Below, one piece after another: positions 25,109 to 33,003 of a stretch of 64,000 bases of DNA (its first letter is position 1; each line of letters begins with the position of its first letter). This DNA is from DATAPE01 sp034667525 (GTDB lineage: Bacteria; Actinomycetota; CADDZG01; WHSQ01): NCBI GenBank assembly GCA_034667525.1, contig JAXDJO010000017.1, positions 62,001 to 126,000 on the forward strand, read 5' to 3'. The position numbers and the translations under genes are program-made. Below the pieces are notes generated by a model. The model was given only the letters and a program-made list of their open reading frames with translations. It searched no databases and was not told the origin of the DNA.

Positions 25109-28100
25109 ATGACACTGCGGGAGTGGCCGGTCCTCAAGCAGCTCAAGGCGCGTGACGCCTCCGCGCTGGGCGCCCCCGCGTTCTCGCGCCGTAGTGAGAG
25201 CCTCGAACCGCGGACCAGTGGGGCCGACAAGGTTGTGAAGTCGGTCTGCCCCTACTGCGCGGTGGGTTGCGGACAGTTGGTCTACGTGCAGGACAACAAG
25301 ATCACCGACATCGAAGGCGATCCCGACTCCCCGGTGTCAGAGGGTTGCCTGTGCCCCAAGGGGGCGGCGACCTTCCAGCTCGTCACCGGATCGCACCGGA
25401 CCCACAGTGTGCTGTACCGGAAGCCGTATGGAACCCAATGGGAGGCGATCCCCCTCGAGAGAGCCATGGACATGGTGGCCGAGCGGGTGAAGAAGACCCG
25501 GGAAGAGACCTGGGAGCACGGGGACAAGGACGGGAACCCCTTGAGGCGCACGCTTGGGTTCGCCCACCTCGGGGGCGCGACGCTCGATAACGAAGAGAAC
25601 TATCTGATCAAGAAGCTGTTCACCGCCCTCGGCGCGATCCAGATCGAGAATCAAGCGCGCATATGACACTCCTCCACCGTCCCCGGTCTGGGGACATCGT
25701 TCGGTAGAGGAGGGGCCACTACCTTCCAGCAGGATCTGCAGAACTCGGACTGCATCGTGATCCAGGGATCGAACATGGCGGAGTGTCACCCGGTGGGGTT
25801 CCGCTGGGTGATGGAGGCGAAGCGCCGCGGAGCGACGATCATCCATGTTGACCCACGTTTCACTCGCACCAGCGCGGTCTCGGATCTCCATGTCCCGATC
25901 AGAGCGGGCTCGGACATCGCCTTTCTTGGCGGGATCGTCAACTACATCCTCGAGAACGAACGACACTTCGTGGATTACGTCGTCAACTACACGAATGCGC
26001 CGGCCCTCATCGATGACGATTTCAGGGACACCGAGGACCTCGACGGCTTGTTCAGCGGATGGGATGCGGAGAAGGGGCAGTACGACATCTCGTCATGGTC
26101 GTACAAGGGCACGGACGTGGCGCCGGCGGCGGGACAGCGGGAGATCTTCTCCGGCGAGCCGCACTCGGAACGGGGCACGACTGCGGGGGCCGAGAAGTTC
26201 GATTTCTCGCTTCAGGACCCGGCATGCGTTTTCCAGATCCTGAAGAGGCACTACTCGAGGTACACGCCGCAGGTCGTGGAAGAGACATGCGGTATCCCGA
26301 AGGACCTTTTCTTGAAGGTTGCCGAAACCCTGTGCTCGAACTCAGGACGGGACAGAACTTCGGCCTTCTGCTACGCGGTGGGCTGGACCCAGCATTCCGT
26401 CGGCGTGCAATACATCAGGACCGCTGCGATCATCCAGCTTCTGCTGGGCAACATCGGCCGGCCCGGCGGCGGGATCCTGGCGCTCCGAGGACACGCTTCC
26501 ATCCAGGGGTCTACCGACATCCCTACCCTCTACAACCTGCTTCCGGGTTATCTCCCCATGCCAAAGGCCACCTTCGACAAGACCTTCGAGGATTACGTGA
26601 AGTTCAACGAATCGAAATCCGGATGGTGGGCGGAGTTTCCCAAATACATCGTCTCGTTGTTGAAGGCGTGGTTCGGCGATGCGGCGACCTTCCAGAACGG
26701 CTGGTGTTACGAGTACCTTCCCAACCTCACCGGCGACCACTCTCACATGACGACGGTCGCCGATATGGCAGACGGGGCCATCAAGGGATATTTCGTGATG
26801 GGGGAGAACCCAACCGTTGGGTCGATGCACGGAGCGCTACACCGCAAGGGAATGAGGGAGCTCGATTGGCTCGTTGTGCGAGATTTCGCGCCCACGGAAA
26901 CTGCAGAGTTCTGGCGCGACGCACCTGAGATCCAGCGCGGCGAGGTGAGGACCGAGGACATCAAGACCGAGGTGTTCATGTTCCCCGCCGCTGCTCATAC
27001 CGAAAAGGACGGCGCTTTTACCAATACGCAGCGCATGTTGCAGTGGCATCACAAAGCGATCGAACCACCCGGAGACTGTCGTAGTGAGCTGCACTTCGTG
27101 TACCACCTTGGACTGCGCCTCAAGAAGTTGTACGAAGATTCGATGGACCCCAAGGATCGGCCGCTGCTGGATCTGACGTGGGACTACCCGACGAAGGGTC
27201 CGCATCAAGAGCCGGACGCGGAAGCCGTGTTGCGCGAGATCAACGGGTACAAAGTCGACAGCGGTGAGGTGGTGGAGGGATTCACCGACCTGAAGAGCGA
27301 TGGCTCGACCGCATGCGGTTGCTGGATCTACTCCGGCGTGTACAAGGATGGCGTGAACCAGGCCGCGCGCAGGAAGCCCGGGCGGGAGCAGAGCTGGGTC
27401 GCGTCGGAATGGGGATGGGCGTGGCCGCACAATCGCCGCATCCTCTATAACCGCGCCTCAGCCGATCCCGAAGGGAAACCGTGGTCGGAGCGAAAGAAGT
27501 ACGTGTGGTGGGACGCCAAGGAAGGAAAGTGGACCGGGGAGGACGATCCCGACTTCATCCCCGACCGACCGCCGTCCTACCGCCCGGAGGAAGGTGCTGA
27601 AGGCACCGCCACGATCTCGGGGATCGATCCGTTCCTCATGCAAGGAGACGGTAAGGGGTGGATCTACGCGCCGAACGGGTTGTTGGATGGGCCCCTGCCC
27701 ACCCATTACGAGCCTCAGGAATCGATCTGCGAGAACCCTCTTTACGGCCAGCAGTGCAATCCTGCACGGATGGAATGGAAGCGCGCCGACAATCCTTATC
27801 ACCGCGCTCACGGCGATCCCCGTTTCCCCTACGTGATCACCACTTACCGGTTGACGGAGCACCACACCGCGGGCGGAATGACGCGCTGGTTGTCCTGGCT
27901 CTCGGAACTGCAGCCCGAGATGTTCTGCGAGGTTTCTCCGGAGCTCGCCGCCGAGAACGGTCTCTCCAATGGCGGGTGGGCAACCATAACGACCGCGCGC
28001 GGCGAGATCGAGGCGCGCGTGCTCGTGACCCGCCGCATCCCGCCCTTGAAGATCCGAGGCATGATCGTTCATCAGATCGGTCTGCCTTACCACTGGGGAA

Positions 28101-28363
28101 GCCGAGGGCTGGTGAAGGGAGATGCAGCCAACGAGCTCATCTCTTTCGTGGCCGATCCGAATGTCTCGATCCAGGAGTCGAAAGCCCTGACGGGGAATAT
28201 CGAGGCGGGCCGCAAGAGCAGCGGTCGCCGTGTGGTAACGAGTGGGCGTCCTGTGGAGGAAGCGGTCGACCAGACATCCCGCGACAAACCTGCTGCCGCG
28301 CAGCGGCCGGCCGGCAGCCATGGGGTCGAGGCAGGGAAATCGCAAGAGGGCGAACAGTCATGA
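25109..28363 (+). CDS. Formate dehydrogenase catalytic subunit, selenoprotein (Sec at codon 186)
   Basis: A 1084-residue molybdopterin formate dehydrogenase read through an in-frame TGA at 25664-25666. N-terminal cluster: Cys47, Cys50, Cys54, Cys82 (CPYCAVGC ... CLCPKG). Around codon 186 the frame reads IQIENQARI-U-HSSTVPG, the FdnG/FdoG pattern N-Q-A-R-x-U-H where Sec binds Mo/W; the frame continues unbroken as GRGGATTFQQDLQNSDC to the distal stop. Further marks: GSNMAECHPVGFRWVMEAK, the bis-MGD segments, MTRWLSWLSELQPEMFCEVSP and GLPYHWGSRGLVKGDA. No twin-arginine signal is seen, unlike E. coli FdnG, so a cytoplasmic site is likely. Followed by Fe-S and NrfD-type subunits; oxidises formate to CO2 (or the reverse). 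Confidence 0.95.
25664..25712 (+). promoter_or_regulatory. Selenocysteine codon and bacterial SECIS hairpin
   Basis: TGA at 25664-25666 is followed within three bases by a hairpin: outer stem 25669-25674 (CTCCTC) with 25707-25712 (GAGGAG), inner stem 25679-25684 (GTCCCC) with 25690-25695 (GGGGAC), and apical loop GGTCT at 25685-25689. The loop agrees with the GGUCU-type loop that SelB binds in the E. coli fdhF element, and the loop begins about 19 bases after the UGA, inside the normal range. A SelB-bound hairpin recodes UGA as selenocysteine. The selA, selB, selC and selD genes are not in this window. Confidence 0.88.
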
Positions 28364-28387
28364 TCTCGCGGGCCGGGTGCCGCTGAT

Positions 28388-29176
28388 ATGGGAACTGGAT
28401 TTTTCACCGACACAACCGTGTGCATCGGCTGCAAGGCGTGCGAAGTGGCTTGCAAGGAATGGAATCAGCTTCCCGACGACGGGATGTCCTTCACGGCCAT
28501 GTCCTACGACAACACCGGCGATCTCAGCGCTTCTACTTGGCGTCACGTCGCATTTATCGAACGTCCAGTTGCATTGTCAGAGCAGCAGACGGGCCTTGGG
28601 AACTTTTCCTGGTTGCTGATGTCAGATGTCTGCAAGCACTGCAAGAGCGCAGGTTGCCTCGAGAACTGCCCTACCGGTGCGATCGTGCGAACGGAGTTTG
28701 ATTCGGTTTACGTTCAACCGGATATCTGCAATGGCTGTGGATATTGCGTCGTGGGATGTCCTTTCGGAGTCATCGACCGTAGGGAGGACGACGGCCGCGC
28801 CTGGAAGTGCACCCTGTGCTACGACCGCCAGAAGGACGGCATGGAGCCCGCCTGTGCCAAAGCCTGCCCCACCGATTCCATCCAGTTTGGCGACCTCGAC
28901 GAGCTGAGAGACAAGGCTCGTCGTCGTGTGGAGCAGCTGCACGCGGGCGGAGTGGAGGAGGCTTACCTCTACGGCGTCGATGAGGCCGATCAACCCGGGA
29001 CCGATGGGCTGAATGCGTTCTTCTTGCTGGTGGACAAGCCGGAGGTTTACAACCTTCCCCCGGAGCCGGTGGCGCCGCGGAAGTACGCCGCACCGGCATG
29101 GGCTTCGGTAGCGGCTGCTGGAGTTGCCATGGCGCTCGCCGCGGTCGCGGCCGTGGCGGGCTCTGGCCGACAATGA
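28388..29176 (+). CDS. Formate dehydrogenase iron-sulfur subunit (four [4Fe-4S], membrane-anchored)
   Basis: A 262-residue electron-transfer subunit. Sixteen cysteines fall in four ferredoxin-type sets: C12/15/18/22 (CIGCKACEVAC), C82/85/90/94 (CKHCKSAGCLENC), C114/117/120/124 (CNGCGYCVVGC) and C141/144/156/160 (CTLCYDRQ ... CAKAC), as in FdnH/FdoH. A C-terminal helix (about 238-258, WASVAAAGVAMALAAVAAVAG) should anchor it. It carries electrons from the Mo/Sec site to the membrane quinone site. Starts 24 bases after the catalytic-subunit stop. Confidence 0.95.
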   Translation: MGTGFFTDTTVCIGCKACEVACKEWNQLPDDGMSFTAMSYDNTGDLSASTWRHVAFIERPVALSEQQTGLGNFSWLLMSDVCKHCKSAGCLENCPTGAIVRTEFDSVYVQPDICNGCGYCVVGCPFGVIDRREDDGRAWKCTLCYDRQKDGMEPACAKACPTDSIQFGDLDELRDKARRRVEQLHAGGVEEAYLYGVDEADQPGTDGLNAFFLLVDKPEVYNLPPEPVAPRKYAAPAWASVAAAGVAMALAAVAAVAGSGRQ

Positions 29177-29209
29177 GCGAAACGGCTCTGTGGGCAAGGC
29201 CGGCAGCTG

Positions 29210-30271
29210 ATGACTGAAGTCTCGTCCGGCACCGGCGATGGACGCTGGATCGATCCCTCGATGGGCATGCTCATCGGAGAAGCTGCAGACCAGAAGGTCC
29301 CCGAAGGCAGGACGGAGCGCGGGCACAGTGAGGGGGCCGCGCCTCTGCCGACGTGGGACCGGGAGCCGGAAGCCAGGCGCAGCGACGACATCACCTATTA
29401 CGACCTCCCGGTCCTCAAGGAGCCTGTTTGGATGTGGGTGGTGCCCGCTTATTTCTACGTTGGTGGCCTCGCGGGCGCAGCCGCGGTGCTGGGTGCTGTT
29501 GCCCAGGGCAGCAGCAGCTCGCGTCGCCTGGTCAACCGCTGCCGGTGGACCGCTACTGGAGCCATCGTCGCAGGTACCGGTCTTCTGATCTATGACCTTG
29601 GTCGCAAGGAAAGGTTCCTCAACATGCTGCGCGTGTTCCGGCGTACCTCGCCCATGAGTGTCGGCTCATGGGTCCTTGCCGCCTCAGGCGGAGCCAATTC
29701 GAGTGCGGCGGTGTTGGCGGGGACCGATGGGCTGCTGCGATCCCTGGGAGATCTTTCGGGCGCCGGAGCCGGGCTGCTGGGCATGCCTCTAGCCGGCTAC
29801 ACCGCGGTGTTGTTGTCCAATTCGGCTGTGCCAGCCTGGAAAGAGGCGCGCAAGACTCTGCCCTTCCTGTTCGTTTCCTCGGCTATCAATGCAGCCGCAT
29901 CGCTTTTGGACCTCATGGAGCTCGATGACGACGAGGCGCGAGTCGTGAAACGATTCGGTACCGCAGGACGCGCCGCCGAACTGTTGTCGGGTGTGATGGT
30001 CGAGAGGGAGATAGCGGGTATTGAGCGAACTGCCCGTGCTTACAAAGAGGGCGTCGCCGGATCGTTGTGGCGGGGGGGCGAGTCTCTCGCAGTCACAAGT
30101 CTTATCCTGGGAGTGCTTCCCGGTCACTCGCGCCTGAAGAGGTTCGCAACGGGCGTGACGGGCAGCGCGGCTGCGGCGGCAGCCAAGTTTGCCGTCTTCC
30201 ATGCGGGCAAAGCGTCCGCGCGGGACCCAAAGGCGACCTTCGAGAGCCAGAGGAGCCGCGCCGCGCATTAG
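29210..30271 (+). CDS. NrfD/PsrC-family membrane subunit (quinone-reactive anchor of formate dehydrogenase)
   Basis: A 353-residue integral membrane protein. After a soluble N terminus of about 70 residues comes WMWVVPAYFYVGGLAGAAAVLGAV, then LVNRCRWTATGAIVAGTGLLIYDLGRKERFLNMLRVFRRTSPMSVGSWVLAA, which has the NrfD D-L-G-R-x-x-R-F-x-N pattern, and further helices. NrfD-type subunits replace cytochrome b in many formate dehydrogenases and pass electrons to menaquinone. The helices are less hydrophobic toward the C terminus. It follows the Fe-S subunit by 33 bases. Confidence 0.85.
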   Translation: MTEVSSGTGDGRWIDPSMGMLIGEAADQKVPEGRTERGHSEGAAPLPTWDREPEARRSDDITYYDLPVLKEPVWMWVVPAYFYVGGLAGAAAVLGAVAQGSSSSRRLVNRCRWTATGAIVAGTGLLIYDLGRKERFLNMLRVFRRTSPMSVGSWVLAASGGANSSAAVLAGTDGLLRSLGDLSGAGAGLLGMPLAGYTAVLLSNSAVPAWKEARKTLPFLFVSSAINAAASLLDLMELDDDEARVVKRFGTAGRAAELLSGVMVEREIAGIERTARAYKEGVAGSLWRGGESLAVTSLILGVLPGHSRLKRFATGVTGSAAAAAAKFAVFHAGKASARDPKATFESQRSRAAH

Positions 30272-30276
30272 CGGTG

Positions 30277-30354
30277 ATGCAAACCCAAAGCCTGCGGCAA
30301 GCGTATTACTGGCTGGAGGTGATGCGCGATGCAGACCGCAAGAAGCAGGTCTAA
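30277..30354 (+). CDS. Possible 25-residue peptide behind the NrfD-type gene
   Basis: ATG at 30277, five bases after the NrfD-type stop, opens a 25-codon frame beginning MQTQSLRQAYYWLEVMRDAD and ending KKQV. It is amphipathic and not membrane-like. Its end overlaps the start of the next small ORF (30329) in another frame, so it could serve to couple translation from the NrfD-type gene to it. Evidence is positional only. Confidence 0.25.
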   Translation: MQTQSLRQAYYWLEVMRDADRKKQV

Positions 30355-30460
30355 ACCGTGGCTGTGGATCGTGTTGGCCGTGGTGGCCGTGGCCGTGATC
30401 ATCGGAGCGTTCATGCTCTATCACGGCGGTGGCGGCTCAGGTGCGATTGGCCGCTACTAG
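30329..30460 (+). CDS. 43-residue single-span membrane peptide at the end of the formate dehydrogenase operon
   Basis: ATG at 30329 is preceded by GGAGGTG (30315-30321) at seven bases, a strong site. The product has a basic N terminus (MQTARSRSKP), one membrane span (WLWIVLAVVAVAVIIGAFML) and a glycine-rich tail (YHGGGGSGAIGRY). It ends 10 bases before a perfect 9-bp hairpin (30470-30497) that probably ends the transcript, so it looks like the last gene of the operon. Small accessory membrane subunits are common in respiratory complexes; that role is inference. Confidence 0.6.
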   Translation: MQTARSRSKPWLWIVLAVVAVAVIIGAFMLYHGGGGSGAIGRY

Positions 30461-30469
30461 GCCTGTATA

Positions 30470-30497
30470 GGAGGGCAGGCGCCATGGTCTGCCCTCC
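30470..30497 (+). terminator. Hairpin ending the formate dehydrogenase operon
   Basis: GGAGGGCAG (30470-30478) and CTGCCCTCC (30489-30497) form a perfect 9-bp stem with a 10-base loop. No T-run follows, so a factor-independent terminator is only possible, but it lies right after the last ORF and before the promoter region of the next gene. Confidence 0.5.
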
Positions 30498-30548
30498 GCC
30501 CATCGGGCTGGCGATGCACACTCTCCGCGGATGCTAGCTTCGTTGCCG

Positions 30549-30779
30549 ATGACGAAAAGACGCTCGTGGGTGCTGGTGGCGGCCGCCATCTGGACCGTGT
30601 ACGTGTGGGCCACGAGGATCTGGATCATCGCGCGGCTGTCCAACGGGACCGCCTTCAAACTCGTGCATTACGTGCTGGCGGCGATCTCCATCGGATTCGC
30701 CGTTGCAGTTGGCTGGATCGGCGTCCGCGGTCTGAGAGAGGCTCCGGGGACAGAGTCCGCGGCTAGTTCTCCAGGCTGA
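30549..30779 (+). CDS. Small two-helix membrane protein, SCO4848-like
   Basis: A 76-residue protein with two membrane helices: SWVLVAAAIWTVYVWATRIW and FKLVHYVLAAISIGFAVAVGWIGVRGLR. The N-terminal R-R-S-W, the polar short loop and the L-V-H-x-V-L second helix resemble the actinobacterial SCO4848 family of uncharacterised membrane proteins. ATG at 30549 starts directly at the MTKRRSW element. Its last 17 bases overlap the end of the convergent DUF488 gene. Confidence 0.65.
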   Translation: MTKRRSWVLVAAAIWTVYVWATRIWIIARLSNGTAFKLVHYVLAAISIGFAVAVGWIGVRGLREAPGTESAASSPG

Positions 30780-31368
30780 GCCCCGCGGTCTCACCAACGT
30801 CGTAAACGGGCCATCCGTCCGTATCCAGGCGCACGGCGGGATGCAGCGAGTGCCGCTCAGAGTTGCCGGCTTTGATCAGGTGGATCACCGTTGTGCCCCG
30901 CAGCTCCAAAGTGTCCGCTATCAACCGGCGGTGGCATCTCCACCACAACGTCTCGGCGCACATAATCCCGATCGTGACGCTTCCTAACTCCTCCTCCAGC
31001 CTTTCGATCGCCTGGCGGAAGGCCGGGGAATCGGTGTGGTCGGCATAGCCCTGGAAAGCGGCGTTCCGCCACGCAGGATGACGACTGACCCCTCCGGTAC
31101 GGTTTCGCCTGCCGCCAAGGGCCTCGCCCTCCCACGCATAGGCGATCCCCGCGGCAGGCAGCCACTGCTCTAGCTCTTCTCGGGCGAACTGCGGGTGGCG
31201 CCGGGAACTGGGGAAACGGCGCACATCCACAACACGGCCGATGGCGGAACCAGCCGCCAGCAGCGTCAGCTCCTCGGAGCTCCTCGTGCCGTGACCGAGT
31301 GTGCAGATCGTTCCGGCCACTGGATTCAGCCGCGGCGGGGGTTCATGATGGTCGTCCTTCCGCCGCAA
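30763..31368 (-). CDS. DUF488 family protein
   Basis: A 201-residue protein of the DUF488 family. Marks: CTLGHGTRSSEELTLL, VVDVRRFPSSRRHPQF, ALGGRRNRTGG, GYADHTDSPAFRQAIERL, and the cysteine/Trp region IMCAETLWWRCHRRLIADTL, which is diagnostic (CAE...W.CHR). Members are small Rossmann-like proteins with conserved Cys and Arg residues; function unproven, sometimes linked to DNA modification loci. The start near 31368 is uncertain, since homology begins about 18 residues in. Only 13 bases separate its start from the divergent acyl-CoA ligase, so the two share a very tight promoter region or one start is internal. Confidence 0.82.
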   Translation of the reverse strand: MRRKDDHHEPPPRLNPVAGTICTLGHGTRSSEELTLLAAGSAIGRVVDVRRFPSSRRHPQFAREELEQWLPAAGIAYAWEGEALGGRRNRTGGVSRHPAWRNAAFQGYADHTDSPAFRQAIERLEEELGSVTIGIMCAETLWWRCHRRLIADTLELRGTTVIHLIKAGNSERHSLHPAVRLDTDGWPVYDVGETAGLSLEN

Positions 31369-31381
31369 CCTGGAGATCGCG

Positions 31382-33001
31382 ATGCAAGGATTGATGCAGG
31401 ACTATCCGCTCACGCTTCCTCATGTCTTCCATCGGGCCGAGAAGCTCTTTGCTCGCAGCAGGATATCGACGGTCACGCATACCGGTATGCAGCGCCTCTC
31501 GTACGGTGAGTGGGCGGAGCGGGTGCGCCGGTTGGGCGGTGCTCTCGACATCCTCGAAGTTTCGGAAAGCGGACGAGTCGGCACTTTCGCCTGGAACACC
31601 GGCCGGCATCTGGAGCTCTACTTCGCCGTTCCCTGTAGCGGGAGGGTGCTTCACACCCTCAACATCCGTTTGTTCCCCGAGCAGATCGCCTACGTTGCCA
31701 ATCACGCTGAAGATGAAGTTATCTTCGTGGACAGCTCTCTTCTTGCGGTGCTGTGGCCGCTTGCGAGCCAGATGCCTTCGGTTCGTCACTTTGTGGTCAT
31801 GGACGACGGCAAAGGAGAACCTCCCGACGACCCCCGGGTCGTCGATTATGAGGAACTGCTCTCGGAGGCCAAATCGATCGACTTCCACGTCGAGGATGAA
31901 AGGCGGGCCGCCGCGATGTGCTACACGTCCGGCACGACGGGGAACCCGAAGGGCGTGCTGTACTCGCACCGATCCACCGTCCTTCACTCTCTCGGCATCA
32001 ACACCGCCGACTGTCTCGCTATATCTGAGCGCGATGTCCTTATGCCTATCGTGCCCATGTTTCATGCCAACGCCTGGGGGACTCCCTATGCGGGGGTGTT
32101 CGCAGGAGCGGACTTCGTCATGCCCGGCCCCGATCTTTCGCCTCAGGCGATCGTGAACCTGTTCGAGAGAGAGAAGGTGACCATCTCCGCAGGTGTGCCG
32201 ACGATCTGGATGGCACTGGTTCCGCTGCTGGATGGGAGGGACCTGTCCAGCGTGCGAACCATCACCAGCGGAGGCTCGGCTGTGCCCAAAGCTCTGTCGG
32301 AGGCCTACAGGGCGAAGATCGGAGTGCCGCTGTTTCAAGGTTGGGGCATGACCGAGACCTCGCCGTTGGGCTCGCTTTCGTGGGTTAAGAGCACGCTTGC
32401 CGATCGCTCCGAAGACGAGCTGGCGGACCTCGGAGCCAAGCAGGGTCTGCCGTTGCCGTGCGTGGATGCTCGCATCGTAGATGTCGATACCGGTGATGAG
32501 GTGGCCTGGGACGGCCAGTCCTTTGGAGAGTTGCAGGTGCGGGGGCCGTGGATCGCGTCCGCGTACTACAAGGACACCTCCGGTGAAGAGAAGTTCACAA
32601 CTGATGGATGGCTTCGAACTGGTGACGTCGCAACCATGGATGAGGAGGGTTACATCCATCTGGTGGATCGAACGAAGGACGTCATCAAATCGGGGGGCGA
32701 GTGGGTCTCGTCGGTAGATCTCGAGAACGAGATCATGGCGCATCCGAAGGTCGCCGAAGCAGCGGTGATAGGGGTGCACCACCCGAAGTGGCAGGAGAGG
32801 CCTTTGGCATGTGTAGTTGTGGGGGAGGGCGAAGAGTTGACGAAGGATGAGATTTTGGAATTCCTGGGCCCTCGCGTTGCGAAATGGTGGATGCCCGATG
32901 ACGTGGTATTCATCGATGAGATCCCCAAGACCAGCGTTGGGAAATTCTCCAAGAAGGATCTGAGAGCCCGCTTCTCGCACTACGCCCTTCCCTTCGAATG
33001 A
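31382..33001 (+). CDS. Long- or medium-chain acyl-CoA ligase (AMP-forming)
   Basis: A 539-residue ANL-family enzyme of the FadD/AlkK type. Core motifs: CYTSGTTGNPKGVLYSHRS near residue 180, the MFHANAWGTPYAG motif common in medium-chain alkanoate ligases, GWGMTETSPLG near 320, GWLRTGDVATMDEEGYIHLVDRTKDVIKSGGEWVSS near 420, and the catalytic lysine in KTSVGKFSKKDLR at the C terminus. It should convert a fatty acid plus ATP and CoA to acyl-CoA. Second AMP-forming synthetase in this window. No obvious operon partner. Confidence 0.92.
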   Translation: MQGLMQDYPLTLPHVFHRAEKLFARSRISTVTHTGMQRLSYGEWAERVRRLGGALDILEVSESGRVGTFAWNTGRHLELYFAVPCSGRVLHTLNIRLFPEQIAYVANHAEDEVIFVDSSLLAVLWPLASQMPSVRHFVVMDDGKGEPPDDPRVVDYEELLSEAKSIDFHVEDERRAAAMCYTSGTTGNPKGVLYSHRSTVLHSLGINTADCLAISERDVLMPIVPMFHANAWGTPYAGVFAGADFVMPGPDLSPQAIVNLFEREKVTISAGVPTIWMALVPLLDGRDLSSVRTITSGGSAVPKALSEAYRAKIGVPLFQGWGMTETSPLGSLSWVKSTLADRSEDELADLGAKQGLPLPCVDARIVDVDTGDEVAWDGQSFGELQVRGPWIASAYYKDTSGEEKFTTDGWLRTGDVATMDEEGYIHLVDRTKDVIKSGGEWVSSVDLENEIMAHPKVAEAAVIGVHHPKWQERPLACVVVGEGEELTKDEILEFLGPRVAKWWMPDDVVFIDEIPKTSVGKFSKKDLRARFSHYALPFE

Positions 33002-33003
33002 CG

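Noticed and set aside
25109..25666. A short, truncated formate dehydrogenase gene followed by a separate large one at 25757
   Set aside because: The frame is continuous through the TGA with the Sec-site context and a bSECIS hairpin; it is one gene.
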